NCBI RefSeq assembly: GCF_040537815.1
Contig: NZ_JBEWSZ010000002.1
Coordinates: 186,001 to 250,000 of the forward strand
DNA: 64,000 bases
Reading direction: 5' to 3'
DNA from: Mesorhizobium shangrilense
Lineage (GTDB): Bacteria > Pseudomonadota > Alphaproteobacteria > Rhizobiales > Rhizobiaceae
Below, one piece after another: positions 1 through 8,730 of this stretch. The notes beneath the pieces are model-generated. The model was not told where the DNA came from, did not search any database, and was given only the letters and a program-made list of their open reading frames with translations. The translations under genes and the position numbers were made by a program. Position 1 is the first letter of the stretch, and every line of letters starts with the position of its first letter.

Positions 1-1
1 G

Positions 2-277
2 TCGATGGAAGGCGCGGGCTTCACGGTCATGCGGCCGCTGACCGGGCTCTATGACTGGCGGCAGCCCGACGGCTTCGCTTCCGTGCTCCGGTCGGCTATC
101 GAGACGTTGCCGGAGAACGGGCTGTTCATGTGTCATCCCGGCCATGTCGACGAAACGCTGCGCGGGCGCGATCCGATGCAAGGTGCGCGCGAGGTCGAGT
201 TCGCCTACCTTGCCTCCGGCGATTTCGGCGCAAGCCTGGAGCGCGCTGGCGCCGCCGTCATGGATGGCCGGGGATGA
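2..277 (+). CDS. ChbG/HpnK-family carbohydrate deacetylase, C-terminal part
   Basis: The reading frame is open from the window edge, so only about 91 C-terminal residues are present. The segment MCHPGHVDE followed by RDPMQGAREVEF resembles the end of YdjC/ChbG/HpnK deacetylases, where an HPG-type motif near the C-terminus helps form the metal-binding site. Family members remove acetyl groups from chito-oligosaccharides or hopanoid head-group sugars. The stop overlaps the start of the next gene by ATGA, so the two are probably co-translated. The N-terminal metal-binding region lies outside the window, so the substrate cannot be judged. Family call is fairly good, function is inferred. Confidence 0.7.
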   Translation, partial: SMEGAGFTVMRPLTGLYDWRQPDGFASVLRSAIETLPENGLFMCHPGHVDETLRGRDPMQGAREVEFAYLASGDFGASLERAGAAVMDGRG

Positions 278-684
278 GCGGGGCGGACCAGCCGGGTCGC
301 ACGACCGGCGACAAGATCATCCGCTTCGCCATGGTCGGCGTCGTCAATACGGTTATCGACCTAGCCAGCTTCTCGCTGCTGCTCTGGCTGAAAGCCCCGC
401 CGCTCGGTGCCAATCTGGGCGCCTGGATGGTCGCGGTTGCCTTCTCCTTCGTGGCGAATGGCTTCTGGTCGTTCGAACGCGATCCGGCCATCTCGCTGCA
501 CAGCGCCTTCTTCCGCTTCGTCTCGCTGGGTGCGCTGATTTCGCTCGGCGTTTCCAGCCTGTCCATCGCGGTGCTAGCCGGCATGGTCGGCGTGTGGCCG
601 GCCAAGATCGCCGGCGTCGTCCTGGGAGCGGTGCTGAATTTCCTTGCCGCGCGCTGGTCGATCGAAGGCCGACTTCTGAAATAG
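274..684 (+). CDS. GtrA-family small membrane protein
   Basis: This is a 136-residue protein with four hydrophobic segments and the GtrA-like opening IIRFAMVGVVNTVIDL, followed by a second helix pair containing FSFVANGFWSFER. GtrA proteins are thought to help move lipid-linked sugars across the inner membrane for cell-surface polysaccharide or O-antigen modification. The start at 274 was chosen because it overlaps the preceding stop (ATGA) and gives a normal-length GtrA; an upstream start at 130 would read through the deacetylase gene. The deacetylase-GtrA pairing suggests a glycolipid modification cluster that begins before the window. Confidence 0.85.
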   Translation: MSGADQPGRTTGDKIIRFAMVGVVNTVIDLASFSLLLWLKAPPLGANLGAWMVAVAFSFVANGFWSFERDPAISLHSAFFRFVSLGALISLGVSSLSIAVLAGMVGVWPAKIAGVVLGAVLNFLAARWSIEGRLLK

Positions 685-718
685 CGGAATTCCGGACGGA
701 ACACGCTTTTGCCACGCC

Positions 719-3700
719 TTACTGCGCCGGCTCCACATCGACGTAAGCGGCTTCCTCCATCTCGCGCTTCAGACGCGCGTCCTCTTCGGCCTTCGGCGTC
801 ACGAAGCGGCCAAGCAGCAGGTAGGCGACCGGCGTCAGGAACAGCGTCGAGACGGTGGCCAATCCCAGGCCGCCGACGATCACCCAGCCGAGTGCGATGC
901 GCGCTTCGGCGCCGGCGCCGGCGGCCAGCACCAGCGGCACGCCGCCGAGCACGGTGCAGATCATCGTCATCATCACCGGCCGCAGGCGGATGATCGAGGC
1001 CTGTTCGATGGCCTCGCGCACGCCAAGGCCCCGGTCGCGCAGCTGGTTGGCGAACTCGACGATGAGGATGCCGTTCTTGGCCATGACACCGACCAGAAGC
1101 ACCAGGCCGATCTGGCTGTAGGCGTTGAGGCTGGTGCCTGACAGCAGCAGGGCGAAGATGGCGCAGGCAAGTCCGAGCGGCACCGTCGCCATGATGATTA
1201 CGGCGCTGACGAAGCTCTCGAACTGCGCGGCAAGCACAAGCAGGATGATGACCAGCGCGAACCCGAAGATGGTCACCATGGCGCTGTTGCTTTCGCCCAG
1301 CGTCGCCGCCTCGGCCAGCGGCAGCAATCGGCTGCCTGGCGGCAGCAGCGGCGCGGCGATCTCCTGGGCGCGCGTCAGCGCCGCACCCAGGCCGAATTCA
1401 CTGCTGAGGTTCGAGGTGACGGCCACCGACGGCTGCTGCTGCTCGCGGGTCAGCGACGGCGGCACGGCGCGCTCGGTCAGCGTGGCGATGGTCGACATCG
1501 GCACGAAGCGGCCGTCCGACGTCTTCAGGAAGATGTTCTCCAGATCGGTCGGATCGTTGATCGGGTTGGTCGTCGAGACCAGCTTCACACCGTAGCTGCG
1601 GTCGGCGATGTAGACGTCGACGACATCGTTGCCGTCGAGCATGGCCTGCATGGTGTTGGCAAGCCCGGTGATGTCGATGCCGAGATCCGAGGCGCGCTCG
1701 CGGTCGATGGCGACGGCAAGCTGCGGCTGCGTCGGGTCGACGCTCAGACGCGGCGACTGGAAGCGGGCGTCCTTCTGCAACTCGGCGATGATCTTGACCG
1801 CGGCGTCGCCGAGCGCCTTGCGGTCGTTGCCGACCAGCGCGAATTGCAGGCCGTTGCCGGCGCCACGGATGCCAAGGCTGTTGGGTTGCACCGGGAAGAC
1901 GCGCAAGCTCGGCACCTGGGCGGTCAACTGGCTGATCTCGGCCATGATCTCCTGCTGGCCGCGGCTGCGTTCATCCCAGGGCGCCAGCGTCATCACCATG
2001 AAGCCGGTATTGTAGGAGCCATTCTGGCCGGCGCTCTCGAAGGTCGATACGATCTCGCCGGAATCGCGCAGCGGCTGGATCAGCCTCTCGATCTTCTGCA
2101 TCTGCTGCGTCGTGTAGTCGAGGCTCACGCCTTGCGGTGCGTTGATGCGCAGGAGCACGGCCGCGCGATCCTCGGTCGGCGTCAGTTCCTGGCGGATGGT
2201 GCCGAACAGGGTGAAGGCGGTGCCAGCAAACAGCACGGCGACCAGGACCACGATCCATGGCGCACCCAGACAGAGACGCAGGCTGCGCCTATAGAAGGCA
2301 TTCAGCGCGCCGCCGATGCGCGAACCGATGCCCTTGCCGCCTTCATGATGGAGCGATGCATTGGTCAGCATGCGCGAGGCGAGCATCGGGCAAAGCGTGA
2401 GCGCGACCACGCCTGACAGAAGCACCGACATGGCGAGCACGAAACCGAATTCGCGGAACAGGCCGCCGGTCTGACCGGGCAGGAACGAGATCGGCACGAA
2501 GACGGCAACCAGCGTCAGCGTCGTTGCGATGACGGCAAAGAACACTTCCTGGGTGCCGAGCACGGCGGCTGCGCGCGGTCCCATGCCCTGGTTGCGTCGC
2601 CGCACGATGTTTTCCAGCACGACGATGGCATCATCGACGACAAGCCCGGTGGCCAGCACAAGGGCGAGCAGCGTCAGGATGTTGATCGAGAAGCCGGCAA
2701 GATAGATCGCGGCGATGGTGCCGATCATGGCGACCGGCATCGACAATCCCGGGATGAGCGTCGCGCGCCAGTCGAGAAGGAAAAGGTAGATGACGATCAG
2801 CACGATGGAGACCGAGAGCGCCAGTGCGATCTCGACTTCATGCACCGCGCCGTTGACGAAGACCGCATCGTCGCTGGTGACCTTGATCGACATGCCCTGC
2901 GGCAGGTTGGCCTGCAGCTTGGCGACGGCGGCCTGGACACCGGTCGAGATGTCCAGCGTGTTCGATTCCGCCTGGCGGATAATGCCGATGCCGATGCCTG
3001 TCTTGCCGTCCGAACGCAGCGTGGTCTGGCCGATGTCGGGGCCAAGCGTGACGGTGGCGACATCGCGGATGCGCGTCGTGCCGCCGATGATGATGTTCTC
3101 GAATTCCGCCGGCGTGGTGACGTCGGCCGTCGTGCGCACGATGAGGTCCTGGTTGGTCGTGGTGATCGAACCGGCCGGGGAATCGAAGGCAACCGAGGCA
3201 AGGGCCGCTCGCAAGTCGGCGACTGTGAAGCCAAGGCTCGCCAGCTTGTTCTGGTCGACGTCGATGCGGAAGATCTTGTCGCGGTCGCCATAGACCTGGA
3301 CGTCGGCGACGCCGGGCACGGCGGCCAGCTCATCCTCGATCTGGTCCTGGACGATGACGGTCATGTCCTGGATCGACATTTTGTCCGACGTCACCGCCAG
3401 CCGCATCACCGGATCGGAGTTGGCGTCGGCCTTGACGATGCGCGGCGGATCGGCGGTTTCGGGAATCTGGTTGGCAATGCGGCCGACCGCGTCGCGCACG
3501 TCGGACGCGGCGACGTTGAGATCGACGCCGTCGTTGAACTCGATGGTGACGCGGCTCGAGCCAAAGGACGACGATGACGAGATCGATTTGACACCCGAGA
3601 CGCGCGCGACCGCGCCTTCGATCGTCTTGGTGAGTTCGCGGTCGACGGTCTCGGCAGCGGCTCCGGTGAAGGTGGTTGAAACGGTGACGACGGAGCGGTC

Positions 3701-3850
3701 GACATCCGGCAGTTCGCGGACCTCGACGCCATAGAAGGCGGCGAGCCCGGCGACGGCGATCAGTACATTCAGCACCAGGGCCATCACCGGCCTGCGGATG
3801 AACAGGGCGGTGAAGCTGGTGTCGCCGGCGGTGTTGACGCTCCCGCTCAT
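719..3850 (-). CDS. RND-family multidrug efflux pump, inner-membrane permease
   Basis: At 1043 residues this has the full length of HAE-1-type (AcrB/MexF-like) pumps. It has the N-terminal LFIRRPVMALVLNVLIAVAG helix, two large periplasmic loops and two six-helix bundles. The proton-relay residues are visible: GLVVDDAIVVLENI in TM4 supplies the paired aspartates, and MAKNGILIVEF in TM10 supplies the lysine. It uses the proton gradient to export drugs or other amphiphiles from the periplasm and inner leaflet. The start overlaps the stop of the adaptor gene by four bases, so the two form an operon. No TolC-like channel gene follows (the next gene is on the opposite strand), so a housekeeping channel is presumably used. 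Substrates unknown. Confidence 0.95.
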   Translation of the reverse strand: MSGSVNTAGDTSFTALFIRRPVMALVLNVLIAVAGLAAFYGVEVRELPDVDRSVVTVSTTFTGAAAETVDRELTKTIEGAVARVSGVKSISSSSSFGSSRVTIEFNDGVDLNVAASDVRDAVGRIANQIPETADPPRIVKADANSDPVMRLAVTSDKMSIQDMTVIVQDQIEDELAAVPGVADVQVYGDRDKIFRIDVDQNKLASLGFTVADLRAALASVAFDSPAGSITTTNQDLIVRTTADVTTPAEFENIIIGGTTRIRDVATVTLGPDIGQTTLRSDGKTGIGIGIIRQAESNTLDISTGVQAAVAKLQANLPQGMSIKVTSDDAVFVNGAVHEVEIALALSVSIVLIVIYLFLLDWRATLIPGLSMPVAMIGTIAAIYLAGFSINILTLLALVLATGLVVDDAIVVLENIVRRRNQGMGPRAAAVLGTQEVFFAVIATTLTLVAVFVPISFLPGQTGGLFREFGFVLAMSVLLSGVVALTLCPMLASRMLTNASLHHEGGKGIGSRIGGALNAFYRRSLRLCLGAPWIVVLVAVLFAGTAFTLFGTIRQELTPTEDRAAVLLRINAPQGVSLDYTTQQMQKIERLIQPLRDSGEIVSTFESAGQNGSYNTGFMVMTLAPWDERSRGQQEIMAEISQLTAQVPSLRVFPVQPNSLGIRGAGNGLQFALVGNDRKALGDAAVKIIAELQKDARFQSPRLSVDPTQPQLAVAIDRERASDLGIDITGLANTMQAMLDGNDVVDVYIADRSYGVKLVSTTNPINDPTDLENIFLKTSDGRFVPMSTIATLTERAVPPSLTREQQQPSVAVTSNLSSEFGLGAALTRAQEIAAPLLPPGSRLLPLAEAATLGESNSAMVTIFGFALVIILLVLAAQFESFVSAVIIMATVPLGLACAIFALLLSGTSLNAYSQIGLVLLVGVMAKNGILIVEFANQLRDRGLGVREAIEQASIIRLRPVMMTMICTVLGGVPLVLAAGAGAEARIALGWVIVGGLGLATVSTLFLTPVAYLLLGRFVTPKAEEDARLKREMEEAAYVDVEPAQ

Positions 3851-5004
3851 GAGCCTTCGGCGCCGTTGGCGGGCTGCTCTTGCCCGGCGATGCGCACATT
3901 GCCACCTTCGCTGACGCTCTGGGTGCCCTCGGTTACCACCAGGTCGCCACTCGTGATCGCGGCATCGACGAGCACCGTTTCGGTGTTGCGCTGGATGATG
4001 CGCACGGCAACCCGCTTGGCCTTGCCATTCTCGATCGCCCAGACATAGGCGCCGTCGGAACCCCAGAGTATGGCGAGTGGGCTGACGGCCGGGTAATCTT
4101 GCCCGGGTAATTTCATGGCGATGCTGAACGACATGCCGGCGCGCAGGGAATCGGCGGGGTTGGCGATGGTAGCCTTGACCAGAAGCGTGCGGCTGTTCTC
4201 GTCGATGTGGTTGTCGATGGCCGACACCGTGCCGGTATAGGCGTCGCTGGGATTGGCGATCGGCGTCGCCGCCAGTTGCGCGCCGACCTTCACGGCAGCG
4301 GCAAAACGCTCCGGCACCAGGAAATCGACCAATATGCTGGAACGGTCATCGAGCGTGGCGATCGCCGACTGGCTGGTGACATAGTTGCCGGCGGAGATCG
4401 GCAGGATGCCGACCGTGCCCGCGATCGGCGCCAGGATCGAGCGGCGCTCAAGGGCGAGTTCGGCGTCGCGAAGTGCCAGCTTTGCATTCGACAGGGCTAC
4501 CTCCGCGTCGGCCACCGCGACCGGTGTCGCGGCGTTGGATGCGCGCAGTGACTTGACCCGGGTCAGTCTGTCCTGCGCGTCCTGCAAGGCAAGCTTGGCA
4601 CGGTCCTGGGCGATAATCTCCGTCTCCGAGTCGAGGGTGGCGATCAACTGGCCCTTGTCGACATGCGCGCCGGATTCGACCAGCACCTCGGTCAGGCGGC
4701 CTGAACTGTAGGGATTGACGATCACGGAAGCATTGGCGCGACCGGTGCCGATCGCCTGCAGGCGGTCGTTGATGGTGGCCATGGCGGCCGGCAGGACGAC
4801 GACATTCACCTGGCGGCCGGCACCGTTGCGGCCGCCGTTCTGGCTTGCGAGAGAGCCGGTGCTGGAAGGCGGCGTCGCCGCATATGTCCAGTCTAACTCC
4901 CAGCGCGCCAGAATATCATGTGCGCCGGGAAAGAACCGAATCCAGGCGGTGGCTGCCACCACGATCACCACAAGTGCTAAAAGTAACTGTTTCCAGGTCG
5001 CCAT
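3847..5004 (-). CDS. RND efflux periplasmic adaptor (HlyD/MFP family)
   Basis: The protein is 385 residues, starting with one hydrophobic helix (KQLLLALVVIVVAATAW) that anchors or exports it. Then come a lipoyl/beta-barrel region (VNPYSSGRLTEVLVESG), a coiled-coil hairpin (about residues 130-190) and a beta-barrel region, the usual order in membrane-fusion proteins. It would bridge the pump encoded next and an outer-membrane channel. The start at 5004 was chosen over an in-frame start at 5094 because a GGAG lies five bases upstream and the protein then begins at the membrane anchor. It is the first gene of a two-gene operon with an ATGA overlap to the pump. No regulator is adjacent. Confidence 0.92.
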   Translation of the reverse strand: MATWKQLLLALVVIVVAATAWIRFFPGAHDILARWELDWTYAATPPSSTGSLASQNGGRNGAGRQVNVVVLPAAMATINDRLQAIGTGRANASVIVNPYSSGRLTEVLVESGAHVDKGQLIATLDSETEIIAQDRAKLALQDAQDRLTRVKSLRASNAATPVAVADAEVALSNAKLALRDAELALERRSILAPIAGTVGILPISAGNYVTSQSAIATLDDRSSILVDFLVPERFAAAVKVGAQLAATPIANPSDAYTGTVSAIDNHIDENSRTLLVKATIANPADSLRAGMSFSIAMKLPGQDYPAVSPLAILWGSDGAYVWAIENGKAKRVAVRIIQRNTETVLVDAAITSGDLVVTEGTQSVSEGGNVRIAGQEQPANGAEGS

Positions 5005-5183
5005 TGGCACTCCGGTTGACAAAATCCCTTCGTCCACCGCTTTTTGGAAATCTAGCAGACGCGCCCACGCAACGCGATATGCGCGGAGCAACATCGATGC
5101 CGAACCTATATGACAACTCTACTGCGCGCGTGCACATTAAATCTGTGTAACGTTGGGCCTTCGCCCGCGGCCGGTTACATCCG

Positions 5184-6011
5184 TCAGCGCAGGCTTTCCA
5201 TCTCGCGGATGCGTTTGGTGCCGTCAGGCTCAAGCTGTCGGGTGACGGCGCCGATCAGCGCTTCGGCGACCACGAAGAGCGCCGCCGAAGAATCCCAAGC
5301 GGACGGAACGGCCGTGCGCCCGGCGATGACATGGCGGGCGAACCGCGCGATAGGCGACAGCCACTGGTCGGTGAACAGCACGATCTGTACGCCACGTTGA
5401 TGCGCTTTCTCGGCGAAACGGATCAGGCTGTCCTGGTAACGCCTGATGTCGAAGATCACCAGCACGTCACGCTTGTCCATGTCGATCAGCCGGTCGCGCC
5501 AGATGCTTTCCTGGCCGGCCAGATGAAAGACGTTGGGCTGGATGATGGCGAGGTGGGCCGCCATGTAGCGCGCCAGCGGATCGGTGAAGCGGCCGCCGAC
5601 CAGGAATGTCTTGCCGCGCCGGTCGGCAAGCCTGGCGACGATGTCGGCAAGCTGCTTGTCGGAGAGGTGCCGGAACGTCTCGCGCATGTTTTCAAGCGTC
5701 GCCTCCAGCATCGGCGACACCGCGCTGCTGCCGGGCGAGGGCGGGTTGAGCGTCCTTGATGCCGGCGATTGCAATTGCGCCGCCAGTTCGTCCTGCAAGG
5801 TCGACTGGAATTCCGGATAATTCTGGAAGCCGAGCCGGGAGACAAACCGCAGGATCGTTGGCGAGGATACGCCGGCGGCAGCCGAGAATTCGGCGACTGT
5901 CTTCAGGCCGATCAGCGGGTAGTTGGCGATCAGCGTCTGTGCGGCGCGCCGCTCGCCGGCAGGCATGGTCACCATGCGGTCGGCAATCAGTTCGGCAATG
6001 CTGGAAATCAT
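5184..6011 (-). CDS. RpiR/MurR-family transcriptional regulator
   Basis: A 275-residue protein with an N-terminal RpiR-type helix-turn-helix (about residues 10-70, including VAEFSAAAGVSSPTILRFVSRLGF in two adjoining parts). A C-terminal SIS-like domain follows (about 115-250, KTFLVGGRFTDPLARYMAAH). RpiR proteins normally sense phosphosugars or other small ligands. Here the SIS domain lacks an obvious canonical sugar-phosphate Ser/Thr cluster, so the ligand may be different. It is divergent from the amide-hydrolase/permease/ligase genes starting at 6157, which makes it their likely regulator. Start at 6011 has a purine-rich GGTGGGG just upstream; an in-frame start at 6065 has no ribosome site. 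Confidence 0.87.
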   Translation of the reverse strand: MISSIAELIADRMVTMPAGERRAAQTLIANYPLIGLKTVAEFSAAAGVSSPTILRFVSRLGFQNYPEFQSTLQDELAAQLQSPASRTLNPPSPGSSAVSPMLEATLENMRETFRHLSDKQLADIVARLADRRGKTFLVGGRFTDPLARYMAAHLAIIQPNVFHLAGQESIWRDRLIDMDKRDVLVIFDIRRYQDSLIRFAEKAHQRGVQIVLFTDQWLSPIARFARHVIAGRTAVPSAWDSSAALFVVAEALIGAVTRQLEPDGTKRIREMESLR

Positions 6012-6058
6012 TTTTCCCCACCCTTGGCCCGGCTGTTGCCGGTTTCCCGAAATCGCAT

Positions 6059-6087
6059 TTGACAAAGCCCGGCAAAGTGTATGAAAT
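6059..6087 (+). promoter_or_regulatory. Candidate promoter of the amide/amino-alcohol gene cluster
   Basis: A consensus TTGACA (6059-6064) is followed after 17 bases by TGAAAT (6082-6087), or after 15 bases by TATGAA. This lies about 70 bases before the 6157 start, in the divergent gap with the RpiR gene. Nearby ATACG repeats around 6114-6127 could bind the regulator, but no clear palindrome was found. Motif-level evidence only. Confidence 0.4.
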
Positions 6088-6156
6088 CATCCATAGGGAC
6101 GCAATGAGGCAAAATACGTAACATACGATACAGCGCTCCCAGGGGACGGCAGGACT

Positions 6157-6975
6157 ATGGAGACAGCGCGGCCCGCCAGCCTTGCATCGTCAAATTCCGT
6201 AAGGGTGACGAACCCGGGCGGATCAAGCCCATTCGTGCTGACCTGCGATCACGCATCCAACTTCATGCCTGCCGAATTCGGAACACTCGGCCTTGCCGCC
6301 GAGGACCTGTGCCGTCACATCGCCTGGGATCCCGGCGCGCTGCCGGTTGCCCGCCGCATGGCGGAGGCGCTCGACGCCACGCTGGTCGAGACCTGCATTT
6401 CGCGCCTGGTCATCGACTGCAATCGTCCGCTCGACGCGCCGGACCTGGTGCCGCCGGTCAGCGAGACGACGACCATTCCCGGCAATGCCGGGTTGTCGGC
6501 CAAGCAGCGCGCCGCCCGCGTCGCGCTGTCGTGGCAACCCTTCCATGACGCCATCGAGCACATTGTCGATGCGCGGCTGGCGCGCGGGCAGGAGACACGC
6601 CTGGTCTCCGTCCATTCCTTCACACCTGTCTACAAGGGCAGGAACCGGCCCTGGCACATCGGCATCATCCACGACGAGGATCGCCGGCTGGCTTTGCCGC
6701 TCGTTGCCGCGCTGAAGCGGCTCGCCGGCGTCACCGTCGGCGTCAACGAACCCTATTCGCCGGCCGACCGCGTCTATTTCACGCTGGAACGGCATGCGCG
6801 CTCGCGCGGCTTGCCCTGCGCGATGATCGAAATCCGCAACGACGAAATCTCCGGCGAGACCGGGCAGCGGAGATGGGCGGATCTGCTCACGGGCATTTTT
6901 TCTGATCTCGAGCCAGAGGAGGTCAAGGGCTCAAGACCAAGCGCAGTCGGAAAGTCAGCTCAATCGGCCAGTTAG
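6157..6975 (+). CDS. N-formylglutamate amidohydrolase-like enzyme
   Basis: A 272-residue FGase-family protein. The motif VLTCDHASNFMP near residue 30, IDCNRPLDAP (about 88-97) and the histidine in LVSVHSFTP (about 150) match the zinc-amidohydrolase core of this family. The family hydrolyses N-formylglutamate to glutamate and formate in histidine breakdown, but no hut genes are nearby. It is instead the first gene of a set with an amine permease, a glutamine-synthetase-like ligase and two dehydrogenases. The inferred role is therefore hydrolysis of a gamma-glutamyl amide, releasing glutamate and an amino acid; that role is not established from sequence. It is 19 bases from the permease gene. 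Confidence 0.85.
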   Translation: METARPASLASSNSVRVTNPGGSSPFVLTCDHASNFMPAEFGTLGLAAEDLCRHIAWDPGALPVARRMAEALDATLVETCISRLVIDCNRPLDAPDLVPPVSETTTIPGNAGLSAKQRAARVALSWQPFHDAIEHIVDARLARGQETRLVSVHSFTPVYKGRNRPWHIGIIHDEDRRLALPLVAALKRLAGVTVGVNEPYSPADRVYFTLERHARSRGLPCAMIEIRNDEISGETGQRRWADLLTGIFSDLEPEEVKGSRPSAVGKSAQSAS

Positions 6976-6993
6976 AACAATAGGGGAATTACA

Positions 6994-8580
6994 ATGGCAG
7001 GACCGACCTATACAGACGTTGACAAGGCGGAGGACGTAAAGGCCCTCCATAGTATGGGCTATGCCCAGGAACTGGAGCGGCGGCTCAGCCGCTTTTCGAA
7101 TTTCGCGGTTTCGTTCTCGATCATCTGCATCCTGTCCGGCGGCATCAATTCGCTGGCGCAGGGCACGTCCGGCGCCGGTGGCATCGGCATCGGCATCGGC
7201 TGGCTGGTCGGCTGTTTCGTCTCGCTGACCTTCGCGGTCGCCATGTCGCAGATCAGCTCGGCCTATCCGACCGCGGGCGGCCTCTATCACTGGGGGTCCA
7301 TCCTCGGCAACCGCGGTACCGGCTGGGTGACGGCCTGGCTCAATTTGCTCGGCCTCATCACCGTGCTCGGCGCCATCAATGTCGGCACCTGGACGTTCTT
7401 CGTCGGCGCCTTCGGACCGGCGCTCCACATTGACGGCTCGCTGACCAACCAGATGATCTTCCTGGTCGTCATCACCGGCGCGCAGGCACTGATCAACCAT
7501 CTCGGCATCAAGCTGACGGCGAAGCTGACAGACTTCTCAGGATATCTGATCTTCTTCGGGGCGATCCTGATCGCGGTGGTCTGCCTGATCTTTGCCGAGC
7601 ACTGGGATTTCAGCCGGCTGTTCACGTTCCACAATTATTCCGGGCAGCCCACGGTGGCCGGGGATGGCTCGCTGACGGGCGATCCCGTGTGGCCGGCGGT
7701 TTCCAACTGGTGGGTGTTCGCGCTCGGCCTGTTGCTGCCGATCTATACGATCACCGGCTACGACGCCTCCGCGCACACGTCCGAGGAAACCATCAAGGCG
7801 GCATCGTCGGTGCCGAGGGCGATGGTGATGTCGGTCGTCTGGTCGGCACTGTTCGGCTATCTGTTCCTGGCCGCTTTCGTGCTGATGATTCCCAACATGG
7901 ACGACGCCGCCAAGCAGGGCTGGAACGTGTTTTTCTGGGCCTTCGACCAGCGCGTGCCGTCCGGCCTCAAGGAGTTCGTTTATCTCGTCGTGTTCGTGTC
8001 GCAGCTGCTGTGCGGCCTCGCCACGGTCACCTCGGCTTCGCGCATGATCTTCGCGTTCTCGCGTGACGGCGGCTTGCCTGGTTCGACCATGCTGGCCAAG
8101 GTCAGCCCGACCTACCGCACCCCGGTGGCGGCGATCTGGACGGCGGCGATCCTGTCGGTGCTGTTCGTCTGGGGTTCGACGCTGGTTTCAGTCGCCGGCA
8201 CCTCGGCCTATACCATCGTTGTCTCCTGCACCGTCATCTTCCTGTTCCTCTCCTTCACCGTGCCGATCGTATTGGGCATGCTGGCCTGGGGAACGCCGAA
8301 GTGGGACAAGATGGGCCCGTGGAACATGGGGCGCGGCGTGTTCATGCTGTTTGCCTTCCTGTCGATCGTGTCGATGATCCTGATCTTCGTTATCGGTGTT
8401 CAACCGCCGAACGACTGGGCGCTCTACATCACCGTCGGCTTCTTCATCCTGACGGCGGTCGTCTGGTTCGGCTTCGAAAAGCGCCGCTTCCAGGGGCCGC
8501 CGCTGGGCGACATCATCGCGGCGCGCCAGGCGGCGATCAAGGCGGCGGAACAGGCCGTCGGCGAAACCGCCGGCCATTGA
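6994..8580 (+). CDS. APC-superfamily amino acid/amine permease
   Basis: A 528-residue inner-membrane protein with about twelve hydrophobic segments. It has the typical APC start (NFAVSFSIICILSGGINS in TM1) and a TM2 to TM3 loop SSAYPTAGGLYHWGS, as in amino acid, GABA and choline/amine permeases. It imports a small amino compound by proton or exchange coupling. It sits 19 bases after the FGase-like gene and is followed by a strong terminator at 8598-8630. The first two genes may therefore form their own transcript ahead of the ligase and dehydrogenases. The exact substrate is not predictable; an amino alcohol or amine is inferred from the neighbours. Confidence 0.92.
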   Translation: MAGPTYTDVDKAEDVKALHSMGYAQELERRLSRFSNFAVSFSIICILSGGINSLAQGTSGAGGIGIGIGWLVGCFVSLTFAVAMSQISSAYPTAGGLYHWGSILGNRGTGWVTAWLNLLGLITVLGAINVGTWTFFVGAFGPALHIDGSLTNQMIFLVVITGAQALINHLGIKLTAKLTDFSGYLIFFGAILIAVVCLIFAEHWDFSRLFTFHNYSGQPTVAGDGSLTGDPVWPAVSNWWVFALGLLLPIYTITGYDASAHTSEETIKAASSVPRAMVMSVVWSALFGYLFLAAFVLMIPNMDDAAKQGWNVFFWAFDQRVPSGLKEFVYLVVFVSQLLCGLATVTSASRMIFAFSRDGGLPGSTMLAKVSPTYRTPVAAIWTAAILSVLFVWGSTLVSVAGTSAYTIVVSCTVIFLFLSFTVPIVLGMLAWGTPKWDKMGPWNMGRGVFMLFAFLSIVSMILIFVIGVQPPNDWALYITVGFFILTAVVWFGFEKRRFQGPPLGDIIAARQAAIKAAEQAVGETAGH

Positions 8581-8597
8581 GGCCACTATCCTCTGGG

Positions 8598-8630
8598 CCA
8601 TGGCCAGCGTTCTGCTGGCCATGGTTTTCT
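8598..8630 (+). terminator. Rho-independent terminator after the permease
   Basis: A perfect 11-base stem (8598-8608 with 8614-8624), a five-base loop and TTTTCT directly after it. It lies 17 bases after the permease stop and separates that gene from the ligase gene. Confidence 0.85.
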
Positions 8631-8651
8631 GCACCTTTCAAAGCGATAAGT

Positions 8652-8694
8652 CCCTTCAAGTCATAGGTCCCTTCAAGGTGATGGGCCCTTCAAG
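8652..8694. repeat. Three direct repeats with exact 17-base period
   Basis: CCCTTCAAG occurs at 8652-8660, 8669-8677 and 8686-8694, each 17 bases apart. The array lies between the permease terminator and the ribosome site of the ligase gene. Its position suggests a regulator-binding array or a short tandem duplication (the unit is partly degenerate between the nine-base cores). Confidence 0.8.
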
Positions 8695-8730
8695 CGACAA
8701 GCCGAAACGGCAAGCCGGAGTGTGAAAAGA

